Assembly (NCBI RefSeq): GCF_006065315.1
Contig: NZ_CP040749.1
Location: 3,928,001 to 3,992,000 of the forward strand
From: Aureibaculum algae
GTDB taxonomy: Bacteria > Bacteroidota > Bacteroidia > Flavobacteriales > Flavobacteriaceae
DNA length: 64,000 bases
Direction of reading: 5' to 3'
The translations under genes were made by a program, and so were the position numbers. Under the pieces are notes generated by a model. It was not told the origin of the DNA and did no database searches. It saw only the letters and a list, made by a program, of their open reading frames with translations. Positions within the stretch are counted from its first letter, which is position 1; every line of letters begins with the position of its first letter. Of this stretch, positions 1 to 8,692 are shown in pieces.

Positions 1-2
1 GG

Positions 3-137
3 AGTGATCAAATGGGTAATTCTAACGTCTTTTACACAAGACATTTAGAAGGTCGAAAAATGCTTGTTAAAGCAAGATTATTTCATATCAGTGGTGCAAT
101 AAAAGAGGTGACTAAAAAATCAGTAATATGGAAGTAA
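3..137 (+). CDS. C-terminal end of a truncated, unrecognised protein
   Basis: An open frame enters from the left edge and ends at TAA 135-137, giving about 44 residues that finish in KKSVIWK. The tail is basic with alternating hydrophobic residues, as in the last strands of a small alpha/beta enzyme. Its stop directly abuts the end of the convergent hemF gene with no intergenic base, so the two genes meet tail to tail without room for a terminator. The fragment is too short to name; a hot-dog thioesterase is one possibility, but nothing in it proves this. Confidence 0.5.
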   Translation, partial: SDQMGNSNVFYTRHLEGRKMLVKARLFHISGAIKEVTKKSVIWK

Positions 138-1058
138 TTAAATCCACTCTTTAGGATTTTGCAATACGCTGAGCACTTTAGCTTCATCACTATCTTTTTC
201 AGGAATATGATTATACACCCATTGCACATGAGGTGGCAAACTCATCAAAATACTCTCTATACGTCCATTCGTTTTTAATCCGAAAAGGGTTCCTTTATCA
301 TGCACTAAATTAAACTCTACATAACGCCCACGTCGAATTTCTTGCCATTTACGTTGTGCTTCTGTATACAGTAATTCTTTTCGTTTTTCTACTATAGGTA
401 CATAAGCTTCTAAAAAACTATCTCCAACCTCCGTTACAAAATTATACCAATTTTGCATGGACATTTCTTCTGTTTGTTTACAATAATCGAAAAATAAACC
501 TCCAATACCCCTAGCCTCATTACGATGTGTATTGTAAAAATACTCATCACAACGTTTTTTATATTTTGGATAGAAATCAGCATTATGGGTATCACATGCT
601 GTTTTACATACTTGATGAAAATGTGTAGCATCTTCTTCAAATAAATAGTACGGGGTCAAATCTTGCCCACCACCAAACCAAGAATCGACAATTTCACCTT
701 CTTTGTTATACATTTCAAAATACCGCCAATTAGCATGAACCGTTGGTACAAAAGGATTTTTAGGATGCAACACTAGACTTAATCCACAGGCGAAAAAATT
801 AGCTTCTTCTACACCAAAATGCTGTTGCATTGTTTTGGGTAATTCACCATGGACGGCTGAAATATTAACCCCTCCCTTTTCAAAAACGTTACCACTTTCT
901 ATGACTCTTGTTCTACCACCACCACCTTCTGGTCTATTCCACAGGTCTTCTTTGAATGTAGCATTACCATCTACTTCTTCAAGCTTAGAAGTTATGGTAT
1001 CTTGCAACTTCTGTATGTAATTGTAAAACTTATCTTTCATATTCTTTATTCTAAACAA
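138..1058 (-). CDS. hemF: Oxygen-dependent coproporphyrinogen III oxidase
   Basis: Converts coproporphyrinogen III to protoporphyrinogen IX in the cytoplasm using O2, the antepenultimate step of heme synthesis. The 306-residue length is normal for the family. Visible motifs are FFACGLSLVLHP near residues 88-99, WFGGGQDLTPYY at 127-138 and the signature THRNEARGIGGLFFDY at 177-192. A second in-frame Met at residue 7 (MKDKFYNY, position 1040) is an equally plausible start because homologues often begin there. It is the last gene of the hem operon, 45 nt after the GNAT gene. Choice of the aerobic HemF implies that heme synthesis here needs oxygen unless a HemN-type enzyme lies elsewhere. Confidence 0.97.
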   Translation of the reverse strand: MFRIKNMKDKFYNYIQKLQDTITSKLEEVDGNATFKEDLWNRPEGGGGRTRVIESGNVFEKGGVNISAVHGELPKTMQQHFGVEEANFFACGLSLVLHPKNPFVPTVHANWRYFEMYNKEGEIVDSWFGGGQDLTPYYLFEEDATHFHQVCKTACDTHNADFYPKYKKRCDEYFYNTHRNEARGIGGLFFDYCKQTEEMSMQNWYNFVTEVGDSFLEAYVPIVEKRKELLYTEAQRKWQEIRRGRYVEFNLVHDKGTLFGLKTNGRIESILMSLPPHVQWVYNHIPEKDSDEAKVLSVLQNPKEWI

Positions 1059-1103
1059 ACTTATAACAACTTCTTACTATTTATATTAATTGATAGTATT
1101 TGT

Positions 1104-1652
1104 TTATTTTTTAAAATGCCTAATATAGGCTTCATATAATTCCATATCAATTGGTTGTTCACCAACAGGAGTAAATTCATTTTCAAGTGTTCTAATCCAA
1201 TTAAATTTACATTTTTCAGCCACTTTAACACTAGCTAAATTGTCTTTATGTGAAATAATCTGCATGGTTTCTAACCCTAGGGTTGTAAATGCATAATTTA
1301 ATAATGCTTTAACCGCTTTTGATGTTAATCCCTGACCTTCATTAGCATAACCAATACAATACGCAAACTCTCCTTGTTTCTTCTCCCAATCTAATTCCTT
1401 AATCGCTATTATACCAACAAGTTCACGATTTTCCGAATTCTTTAGAGTAAAAATAAATTCTTGTTTTTGCTCAAATTCCTGCACTTTTTTTTCTACATAC
1501 AATTGAGACAATGTAGGGTTCAGGTTTTGGGCTAGTGTATTTGGAAAGTATCGTTTTAAACGTTCTGAATTAGACACTACTAAGTCGCAAATCTTCCACG
1601 CATCTCCGCTATGTATTTTGCTAACTTCAAAACCATCAAATTGTGCAATCAT
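1104..1652 (-). CDS. GNAT family N-acetyltransferase (RimJ/RimL type)
   Basis: A 182-residue acetyl-CoA-dependent N-acetyltransferase. The central block GYANEGQGLTSKAVKAL near residues 101-117 is the acetyl-CoA pyrophosphate-binding motif A (Q/R-x-x-G-x-G/A), and the following ALLNYAF...LGLETMQIISHKDN matches the RimJ/RimL subgroup that acetylates N-terminal or small amine substrates. Its ATG overlaps the stop of the EI24 gene as TAATG, so the two are translationally coupled. The substrate cannot be read from sequence. Its place between heme genes probably reflects operon history rather than a heme role. Confidence 0.85.
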   Translation of the reverse strand: MIAQFDGFEVSKIHSGDAWKICDLVVSNSERLKRYFPNTLAQNLNPTLSQLYVEKKVQEFEQKQEFIFTLKNSENRELVGIIAIKELDWEKKQGEFAYCIGYANEGQGLTSKAVKALLNYAFTTLGLETMQIISHKDNLASVKVAEKCKFNWIRTLENEFTPVGEQPIDMELYEAYIRHFKK

Positions 1653-2428
1653 TAAAGCTTAGTTTTATTATTTGAAATTTGACTATTTTCATTTATTCGG
1701 GCTACTGTTCCTATTGAAGCTGCCGTAACCGAAAAAGGTAATACTAAAATAACTCCTATAACGGGTATCATCAAAAATAACATAAATACGATACCATTGC
1801 CTAGAGCCAAACCTTTGTTTTGCTTTACAAAAATAAGACTTTCATTATATTTAAAATGACGCTCTAATGTATAATCCATATTTCCAAAACCCGCATAATA
1901 AGCCTGAATTAAGAAGAGCAATACAGTAGTGAAAATGTTAATTACAGGAATAAAACTCAATAGTAAAATAGGAATAGTAAATAGCAATTCTTTACCTAGA
2001 TTTCTAACATTTATTCTAATACCCCTCCATAACTGGTTACTAAAAGTTGTATCTCTATGGTGATGAATTTGTGATAATGGCACTCCGGAAAGATGGGCTT
2101 CAATCTTCTCTGAAACGGGACTCATAAAAGGTGCAGATAATGCCATGATAATGTGTTTATACAAAATCAATCCAAGTACGGCAATTGATAACCCTCCTAT
2201 AAAACTACTTATTGTCATAAAAGTTTGCTTGCCCCACTCCCATCTCCATATTTTGGCAATATAGTAACCGATGTTATCTGATAAAGTATAGGCTAAGAAC
2301 CCAATAATCAAGGCTGTAAAAATGCTTATTACTATAGGGATGAAGAAATATTTCCAAAGTTTTAATTTAGAAATTAAACCGAAAGATTGGGTATACGCCT
2401 GAATGCTTTTAAAAATATTCTTTATCAT
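1652..2428 (-). CDS. EI24/CysZ-like integral membrane protein
   Basis: A 258-residue inner-membrane protein with about four to six hydrophobic segments (roughly residues 27-50, 68-95, 143-178 and 208-240). The pattern ALSAPFMSPVSEKIEAHLSG after the second segment, and the later FGNMDYTLERHF, are typical of the EI24 domain family that includes CysZ sulfate permease and eukaryotic etoposide-induced 2.4. There is no sulfate-assimilation gene nearby, so a CysZ function is not supported. It lies within the hem operon, coupled by TAATG to the downstream GNAT gene and 24 nt after the DUF6973-like gene. In several Bacteroidetes such a gene accompanies hemE/hemF, which is recalled and not proven here. 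Confidence 0.8.
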   Translation of the reverse strand: MIKNIFKSIQAYTQSFGLISKLKLWKYFFIPIVISIFTALIIGFLAYTLSDNIGYYIAKIWRWEWGKQTFMTISSFIGGLSIAVLGLILYKHIIMALSAPFMSPVSEKIEAHLSGVPLSQIHHHRDTTFSNQLWRGIRINVRNLGKELLFTIPILLLSFIPVINIFTTVLLFLIQAYYAGFGNMDYTLERHFKYNESLIFVKQNKGLALGNGIVFMLFLMIPVIGVILVLPFSVTAASIGTVARINENSQISNNKTKL

Positions 2429-2452
2429 TTACAGCATTATTACTTGTCAAAA

Positions 2453-2950
2453 TCAATCCTCTAACTTTTCTATATACACCAAATCATTACTATATTTTTT
2501 AATATCTTCTACAGAATAAATCATTTTTGCTTCAGCCACTTTTTCAAGTAAAACATCAATAAATTGCTGTGTATCTCTTTCATCATTCTGAATAAATATT
2601 TTTCTACCTACATGATTGTTATGAGAATCCATTTCTTTTTCTAAAGGCTCATTGGGTGAAAACTCTTCGTGCCAATCAGTTACCTGTTGAGCAAAACGAA
2701 TAGCTCTTCTTGTATTACCTCTCCATCTAGAGCATTTTTTTGCAATTAAAATATTCCAAAGGGCATGTCTAAAAGCATTGGTCACATTATTTTTATGATG
2801 TAATTTACCATACAATTCATCAGAAACTTTTACAGTTTGATACGTTGCTAATAATGCGGGGCCAAAACTTAATGGATGCCTAATAAATAAAAGAATAAAT
2901 GACCATGCATTTCCTTTATTTACTAATTTGATAAACTCTAACTTATCCAT
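2453..2950 (-). CDS. DUF6973-like protein in the hem operon
   Basis: A 165-residue protein without signal peptide. It carries an NAFRHALWN block near residues 60-68, then WHEE near 93, and [12 protein letters not shown] near 108-119. This spacing of His, Trp, Glu/Asp and Asn-Asn-x-x-Gly-Arg resembles the DUF6973 family, whose function is unknown. The conserved His, Glu and Asn residues suggest a metal- or phosphate-binding pocket, which is inference. The start codon lies inside the end of hemE (8-nt overlap), so it is translationally coupled to uroporphyrinogen decarboxylase. The family name is given from memory. Confidence 0.6.
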   Translation of the reverse strand: MDKLEFIKLVNKGNAWSFILLFIRHPLSFGPALLATYQTVKVSDELYGKLHHKNNVTNAFRHALWNILIAKKCSRWRGNTRRAIRFAQQVTDWHEEFSPNEPLEKEMDSHNNHVGRKIFIQNDERDTQQFIDVLLEKVAEAKMIYSVEDIKKYSNDLVYIEKLED

Positions 2951-3974
2951 TAAATTGATATTCTTTTACCGCATCAATAAATGCTTTCGCATTATCTAAC
3001 GGAATATTGGGTAAAATTCCATGCCCTAAATTAACAATATATTTATCTTTACCAAAATCATTTATCATTTGATGTACCATTTTTTTTATGGTTGCAGGCG
3101 GTGATAATAATCTTGACGGATCAAAATTACCTTGAAGTGTAATTTTTCCTCCAGATAAGTAACGGGCATTCTGAGGTGTAATTGTCCAATCCACACCTAA
3201 TGCACTTACATTTGATTTTGCCATTTCACCTAAAGCAAACCAACAGCCTTTACCAAATGCAATAACCGGAGCATCATCTTTTAAAGCCTCAATAATTTGA
3301 TTGATATATTGCCAAGAAAATTCTTGATAATCTACAGGAGATAACATTCCTCCCCATGAATCAAAAATCTGAACTACATCAACCCCTGCTTTTACTTTTG
3401 CCTTTAAATAGGCAATAGTAGTATCAGTAATTTTTTGCAATAACTGATGTGCAGCCAACGGTTGTGTAAAACAAAAAGCTTTGGCTTTATCAAAGTTTTT
3501 GCTTCCTTGACCTTGCACTACATAACACAAAATTGTCCATGGAGACCCTGCAAAACCAATTAATGGAATATCATTGTTTAACAACTCTTTTGTTGCTATG
3601 ATGGCTTGCATAACATAATCTAACTCTACATTTACATCAGGTACAATGACCTCGTCTACGCCTTTTTGATCTCTTACTGGGTTTGGTAAATAAGGTCCAA
3701 AATTCGGTCTCATTTCCACTTCAATATTCATGGCCTGTGGAATTACTAAAATATCTGAAAACAGGATAGCAGCATCCATTCCATAACGCCTAATAGGCTG
3801 CACTGTAATTTCACTTGCTAATTCAGGTGTACGACATCTTGTAAAGAAGTCGTATTTTTCACGAATGGCAATAAATTCTGGTAAATATCTCCCTGCCTGA
3901 CGCATCATCCAAACCGGTGGACGGTCAACAGTTTCTCCTTTTAAGGCTCTTAAAAACAAGTCGTTTTTTATCAT
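2943..3974 (-). CDS. hemE: Uroporphyrinogen decarboxylase
   Basis: Cytoplasmic enzyme that removes four carboxyl groups from uroporphyrinogen III to make coproporphyrinogen III. At 343 residues it has standard length. The N-terminal signature [16 protein letters not shown] (residues 19-34) contains the substrate-binding Arg pair. [22 protein letters not shown] and the C-terminal [11 protein letters not shown] are the other conserved family blocks, and [11 protein letters not shown] holds the catalytic Asp. It follows hemL by 24 nt and overlaps the downstream DUF6973-like gene by 8 nt. Confidence 0.97.
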   Translation of the reverse strand: MIKNDLFLRALKGETVDRPPVWMMRQAGRYLPEFIAIREKYDFFTRCRTPELASEITVQPIRRYGMDAAILFSDILVIPQAMNIEVEMRPNFGPYLPNPVRDQKGVDEVIVPDVNVELDYVMQAIIATKELLNNDIPLIGFAGSPWTILCYVVQGQGSKNFDKAKAFCFTQPLAAHQLLQKITDTTIAYLKAKVKAGVDVVQIFDSWGGMLSPVDYQEFSWQYINQIIEALKDDAPVIAFGKGCWFALGEMAKSNVSALGVDWTITPQNARYLSGGKITLQGNFDPSRLLSPPATIKKMVHQMINDFGKDKYIVNLGHGILPNIPLDNAKAFIDAVKEYQFNG

Positions 3975-3998
3975 TATTTTAAATATTGTCTATTAGGT

Positions 3999-5294
3999 CT
4001 AATTACTTTTATTTACCACTGCTTCCATGGCTAAATCAATTGCTTTTTCTGTTTTTTGAAGGTCTTTTTCACTTAACGCGGATGATAAAAACCACGCTTC
4101 AAATTGTGAGGGAGGTAAAAATATACCATTTTTAACCAATGCCCAGAAAAATGTAGCAAACTTTTTAGTATCCGACTGTTGTGCTTCCTCAAAGTTTGTA
4201 ACAACGCCTTTCGTAAAAAATGGATTAATCATCGAACCAAAACGATTTACGACAATGTCAACACCATGCTTATTTGCTTTTTCTTTTAACACCTGTTCTA
4301 ATCTAGCAGCAACTTCATCGAATTTTTGATATGGATTTTGTTTTTTCAACTCTGTAAGTGTAGCAATACCCGCGGCCATAGCAATAGGATTTCCACTTAA
4401 CGTTCCTGCCTGATACATCGCTCCTAATGGCGAAACCATTTCCATAATTTCATTTCTTGCTCCATAAGCACCTACAGGAAAACCACCACCAATAACCTTA
4501 CCTAAGCAAGTAATATCCGCTTCCACACCTAACAACTCTTGTGCTCCACCAAATTTCGAACGAAAACCAGTCATTACCTCATCTACAATTAATAAGGCAT
4601 TTTTGGTTTCTAAATATGTTTTTAAATCCTTTAAGAAATTACCTTGAGGAAGTACCACTCCCATATTACCAGCAATAGGTTCTATTATGACACCAGCAAT
4701 ATCATCATGTTTTTCAAAATGTGCTTTTACACTTTCTAAATCATTATAATTTGCAATTAGTGTATTCTTAACGGCTCCTTCAGGGACTCCTTTACTCCCC
4801 GGCAAACTCAATGTTGCCAAACCAGAGCCTGCGGCAACCAATAAAGCGTCTGAATGCCCATGATAGCAACCCGAAAATTTAATAATTTTATCATTACCTG
4901 TGTAAGCTCTTGCCAAACGCAATGCACTTAGTACAGCTTCGGTACCTGAATTTACAAATCGGACTTTATCCATACCTGGAAAAGCATCACAAACGATTTT
5001 AGCAAGCTTAATTTCATTTTTTGTAGAGGCTCCAAAAGTATAGCCGTTTTTCAAAGCTTTTTTAATTGCCTTTTCTACTTTTTTATGTCTATGACCTAAA
5101 ATCATTGGTCCGTAGGACAAAACTAAATCGATATAGTCATTTCCATCAACATCTGTAATTTTTGTGCCTTTTGCTTTTTTAATAAATAAAGGATTACCAC
5201 CCACAGAAGCAAAAGCTCGAACGGGTGAATTTACGGCACCAACTAAATGTTTTTGTCCCTTTTTATATAGTTTTTCTGAATTTTTAAAGTCCAT
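3999..5294 (-). CDS. hemL: Glutamate-1-semialdehyde 2,1-aminomutase
   Basis: A PLP enzyme of aminotransferase class III that converts glutamate-1-semialdehyde, the HemA product, to 5-aminolevulinate. Its 431 residues include the N-terminal VGAVNSPVRAFASVGG, the substrate-gating region of this enzyme, PLP-contacting GCYHGHSDALLVAAGSG, the catalytic-site block LLIVDEVMTGFRS, and the PLP-lysine motif CLGKVIGGGFPVGAYG. The gene follows the MORN-protein gene by 104 nt inside the hem operon. It shows that this organism uses the C5 route (from glutamyl-tRNA) and not glycine-dependent ALA synthase. Confidence 0.97.
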   Translation of the reverse strand: MDFKNSEKLYKKGQKHLVGAVNSPVRAFASVGGNPLFIKKAKGTKITDVDGNDYIDLVLSYGPMILGHRHKKVEKAIKKALKNGYTFGASTKNEIKLAKIVCDAFPGMDKVRFVNSGTEAVLSALRLARAYTGNDKIIKFSGCYHGHSDALLVAAGSGLATLSLPGSKGVPEGAVKNTLIANYNDLESVKAHFEKHDDIAGVIIEPIAGNMGVVLPQGNFLKDLKTYLETKNALLIVDEVMTGFRSKFGGAQELLGVEADITCLGKVIGGGFPVGAYGARNEIMEMVSPLGAMYQAGTLSGNPIAMAAGIATLTELKKQNPYQKFDEVAARLEQVLKEKANKHGVDIVVNRFGSMINPFFTKGVVTNFEEAQQSDTKKFATFFWALVKNGIFLPPSQFEAWFLSSALSEKDLQKTEKAIDLAMEAVVNKSN

Positions 5295-5398
5295 TTGTTT
5301 TTATATTCTATTCAATTTAAATTGAATAATTTATTTTCTTATATCTCTATAAATTAAAGGATTTTACCTTGTTCATTGCTTTTGAGATTATAATACAG

Positions 5399-6064
5399 TT
5401 ACTCTTTTACAACAGCCCCTTCCTTAATTGTAATCGTTTCCAGAAATGATCCAGATGCCAAATCATACACTTTTAAAGTACCATTACCATCTTTTAAAGA
5501 ACCACAATCTATTTCTTTTCCATTAACATCATAAAACTCCTTTACATTAAAAACCATTCCATCTTTATACTCTATAGCTCTATGTAGTTGTTCATTTTCA
5601 AAAAACTTCTTTGCTAAGCCATTTAACTTCCCATTGTTGTAATGACCTTTGCCTGATATTGTACCTTTGGTATGGTAAGTTATATACTCACCATTTTCTT
5701 TATTGTCCTTGAAATTTAATAATTCAGCTAATTTTCCATCCTCTGTATAAAACAACCATTCTCCTGTTTTATTCACGAAACGTCTTCCAAAAAAGTCACG
5801 TTTCATTGGTTTTACATACGTTCCCTTAGCTTTAATTTTTCCATTTTTATAATAATTTTTCCATTCACCCTTTTCGAAATTGCCTTGAGTATAAGTTGAA
5901 TCGTTTGTATAAATTAGATTATTAAAAAGTTTTCCATCATCGCTGTAAATTTTTTCTTCAGTTGCCTTTCCATATGTTGGGTGTAAAACTTCTTTTTTTT
6001 CTGTTTTTTGAGCATATAATGACCCCAAAACTAAAAACAATACGATAGAAATTCTAATCCTCAT
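5399..6064 (-). CDS. Secreted MORN/YwqK-type repeat protein in the hem operon
   Basis: A 221-residue protein with a clear signal peptide (residues 1-19, ending LGSLYAQ). It is followed by repeated units of about 20-24 residues of the form (G)EWKNYYKNGKIKAKGTY, TGEWLFYTEDGKLAEL, NGEYITYHTKGTISGKGHY and NGLAKKFFENEQLHRAIEY. These are the toxin-antitoxin/YwqK MORN-like repeats common in Bacteroidetes, expected to form an extended beta-hairpin stack in the periplasm or on the surface. The start overlaps the hemB stop as TAATG, so it is cotranscribed and coupled with hemB. No heme role is known for the family, and despite the antitoxin label there is no toxin gene beside it. Confidence 0.8.
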   Translation of the reverse strand: MRIRISIVLFLVLGSLYAQKTEKKEVLHPTYGKATEEKIYSDDGKLFNNLIYTNDSTYTQGNFEKGEWKNYYKNGKIKAKGTYVKPMKRDFFGRRFVNKTGEWLFYTEDGKLAELLNFKDNKENGEYITYHTKGTISGKGHYNNGKLNGLAKKFFENEQLHRAIEYKDGMVFNVKEFYDVNGKEIDCGSLKDGNGTLKVYDLASGSFLETITIKEGAVVKE

Positions 6065-7029
6065 TACTTTCTTATTAAAATTTTGGCCACTTCTTTAGCA
6101 AAATAGGTAATAATTATGTCTGCTCCCGCTCTTTTCATAGACAGTAAGCTTTCCATCATTACGCGTTCTTCATCAATCCAACCTTTTTCTCCCGCCGCTT
6201 TTATCATTGCATATTCACCACTCACGTTGTAGCATGCTATAGGTCTGTCAAAGTTATTTTTTAAATCACGAATAATATCTAAATAAGACAATGCAGGTTT
6301 AACCATTAAGATATCAGCACCTTCTTCATCATCAAAAGTAGCTTTTCGAATGGCTTCATCTCTATTGGCGGCATCCATTTGATAGGTTTTACGATCTCCA
6401 AAACTTGGTGCAGAATCTGCGGCATCTCTAAAAGGACCATAAAAAGCCGAAGCATATTTTACTGAATAAGCCATAATGGGTAAATTTGAAAACCCTGAAT
6501 TATCGAGTGCTTCTCGTACCATTGCAATTGTTCCATCCATCATTCCAGATGGTGCAATCATATCAGCCCCAGCCTTAGCATGAGAAATAGACTGCTTGGC
6601 TATATTGACCAAAGTAGCATCATTATCAACATCATTATCATGTAAAATACCACAATGTCCGTGCGAAGTATATTCACAAAAACAAACATCTGTAATTACA
6701 TATAATTTTGGATAATTCTTTTTTATAAAACGTACCGCTTTTTGAATAATACCTTGATCACTCCAAGTTTCAGTACCTTCATCATCTTTTTCTGAGGGAA
6801 TTCCAAATAACAAAACTGCTGGAATATTTAAAGAAACAACCTCGTCTAATTCTATTGAGATTCTATCGAGTGAAAACCGTTTTATGCCAGGCATTGAAAC
6901 AATTTCTTTTTCAATATTCTCACCTTCTTCAATAAAAAGTGGATAAATTAAATCATCAATAGACAATTTTGTTTCTCTAACTAATCTGCGAATATTTTCT
7001 GATTTTCTAAGTCTTCGGGTTCTAAACAT
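6064..7029 (-). CDS. hemB: Delta-aminolevulinic acid dehydratase (porphobilinogen synthase)
   Basis: Condenses two 5-aminolevulinates to porphobilinogen. It has 321 residues. The block [16 protein letters not shown] near residues 118-133 supplies the three metal-binding cysteines, so this is the zinc-dependent type and not the Mg/Asp-rich type. The two Schiff-base lysines lie in [16 protein letters not shown] and [16 protein letters not shown]. It follows hemC/D by 77 nt and its stop overlaps the start of the MORN gene. Confidence 0.97.
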   Translation of the reverse strand: MFRTRRLRKSENIRRLVRETKLSIDDLIYPLFIEEGENIEKEIVSMPGIKRFSLDRISIELDEVVSLNIPAVLLFGIPSEKDDEGTETWSDQGIIQKAVRFIKKNYPKLYVITDVCFCEYTSHGHCGILHDNDVDNDATLVNIAKQSISHAKAGADMIAPSGMMDGTIAMVREALDNSGFSNLPIMAYSVKYASAFYGPFRDAADSAPSFGDRKTYQMDAANRDEAIRKATFDDEEGADILMVKPALSYLDIIRDLKNNFDRPIACYNVSGEYAMIKAAGEKGWIDEERVMMESLLSMKRAGADIIITYFAKEVAKILIRK

Positions 7030-7106
7030 TACTTATGTATTAACATTAAACAAGGCTTACAAACACTAAATACTTTGGTAATCAAGTGACAACCTTATAG
7101 TGTATG

Positions 7107-8690
7107 CTAGTTTTTTGCGAAGTGTAAATTCGCGAGCTCTATAACACTTTCAACAGTGGGTACAGAAGCTACTTTTACTTCGTCAAAATATTTTTTCGCT
7201 TCTAAGGCTGTGGTTTCTCCTATACAAAAAGCAATACCAATCGGTTTATTTCCTTTCATATAACTTTGCACTGTTGACGGGCTATAAAATAAAATCCCAT
7301 CAGTATTCTCCTCTACTTTTAGAGGGCTCAACATGGTTTTATAAGCTTCAACTTCATTTACAACAACATCATTTTCTTCCAAAAAGCTTGGTAACTCGTC
7401 TAAACGTAAGCTGCTAGTAAAATAAGTTACTTCTTTATTTTTTATATCTTTTAAAACAAGTGGAGCTAATTTCTTTGCATTTTTAGCCGTTAATTTAACT
7501 GGACCAATTTTTTTCTCAACCAACGCTTTGGTTCTACGACCTACGCAATAAATGTTTTTAAACTGTAATTCAGGTAAAGAAAAATTAGTTTCAAGTGACT
7601 CCACTGTGTTTTTACTGGTAATTATCACATTTTCCAATTCTTTTTTCAATACTGGTTGTGGTATTCTACTAAATCTAATTTTTATAAAATCGCTATCGTC
7701 TACCTTAATATCTTCATGTACCAATTTTGATTGACTAACCGTTAACTTTTTGGTTGAGCATACCGTAAATTTCTTTTCGAATTTATCAAAATTGGACATC
7801 AACTTTTTACCTCCTCTATCTATAATAAACTCTGCAGCATCTTGAGCCAAATAGATATGCTTTCTAAGTTTTACGGTTTTATTTATTTCTTTCTTACTCG
7901 TACCATCTTCACTTAGAATAATCCCTTTTAGGGTAATTTCCTCATCGTTTATGTAACATAAAGCTCCTATTGGTGCTGAACACCCACCTTCTAACAGGTT
8001 TAAAAACTTACGTTCTACATTGGTACATATTTCAGTTTCTTCATGATTTAACTTACCACAAGCCTCTCTAACAAACTCATCTTTTTCAAGTGCAGAAATC
8101 ATAATTGCTCCTTGTGCCGGGGCAGGAATCATCCAACTCAGTGTTACTAAATTTTCAGGTTTAATACCTATTCGTTGTAAACCCGCAGCAGCAAAAATAC
8201 CACCGTTCCAATCTTCATTATCTTTTATTTTCTGTAACCGTGTGTTTACATTACCTCTTAAGCCAACGACCTTATGAGAAGGATACCGCTGTAACCATTG
8301 AGCTTTACGTCGTAAACTACCGGTTGCAATAATGGCATCTTTTTGAGCCATAAACTCCTCATTATCTTTAAAAATCAACACATCTTCAGATGGCCCTCTT
8401 TTTAAAACAGCAGCTTGTACAATACCTTCTGGTAGAATGGTAGGAACATCTTTGAGCGAATGTACTGCAATATCAATTTCATCATTGAGCATTGCAATAT
8501 CTAGATTTCGCGTAAATACGCCTGTAATCCCCATTTCGTAAATGGGTTTATTTAAAACTAAATCACCCGTAGCTTTTATAGAAATCAATTTGGTCTTATA
8601 ACCTAAATATTCTAATTGATGTTGTACGGTTTTTGCTTGCCACATCGCTAATTCACTATCACGAGTGCCTATTCTAATTATTTTGTCCAT
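7107..8690 (-). CDS. hemC: Fused hydroxymethylbilane synthase / uroporphyrinogen-III synthase
   Basis: A 527-residue bifunctional protein. Residues 1 to about 305 are porphobilinogen deaminase: RIGTRDSELAMWQA at the N-terminus, IATGSLRRKAQ, VGLRGNVNTRL, and LEGGCSAPIGAL, whose Cys anchors the dipyrromethane cofactor. From about residue 335 the protein is a divergent uroporphyrinogen-III synthase (HemD), with VIITSKNTVESL, ILFYSPSTVQSYM and AFCIGETTALEAKKYF. There is no separate hemD in the window, consistent with the fusion supplying it. Linear hydroxymethylbilane cyclises spontaneously to the wrong isomer, so fusing both activities is logical. It starts 2 nt after hemA ends. Confidence 0.95.
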   Translation of the reverse strand: MDKIIRIGTRDSELAMWQAKTVQHQLEYLGYKTKLISIKATGDLVLNKPIYEMGITGVFTRNLDIAMLNDEIDIAVHSLKDVPTILPEGIVQAAVLKRGPSEDVLIFKDNEEFMAQKDAIIATGSLRRKAQWLQRYPSHKVVGLRGNVNTRLQKIKDNEDWNGGIFAAAGLQRIGIKPENLVTLSWMIPAPAQGAIMISALEKDEFVREACGKLNHEETEICTNVERKFLNLLEGGCSAPIGALCYINDEEITLKGIILSEDGTSKKEINKTVKLRKHIYLAQDAAEFIIDRGGKKLMSNFDKFEKKFTVCSTKKLTVSQSKLVHEDIKVDDSDFIKIRFSRIPQPVLKKELENVIITSKNTVESLETNFSLPELQFKNIYCVGRRTKALVEKKIGPVKLTAKNAKKLAPLVLKDIKNKEVTYFTSSLRLDELPSFLEENDVVVNEVEAYKTMLSPLKVEENTDGILFYSPSTVQSYMKGNKPIGIAFCIGETTALEAKKYFDEVKVASVPTVESVIELANLHFAKN

Positions 8691-8692
8691 TG

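Noticed and set aside
3055..3066. TTATCATTTGA inside hemE, close to the TTATCATTTGT element.
   Set aside because: One mismatch and inside coding sequence; not counted as a fourth copy.
3985..4000. GTCTATTAGGTCTAATTA in the hemE/hemL junction, resembling the AAAGGTCTAT element.
   Set aside because: Only part of the 10-mer matches and it lies in an unrelated operon on the other strand.
5399..6064. Reading the MORN/YwqK gene as an antitoxin of a toxin-antitoxin pair.
   Set aside because: The family label is historical; there is no toxin gene next to it and the protein has a signal peptide.
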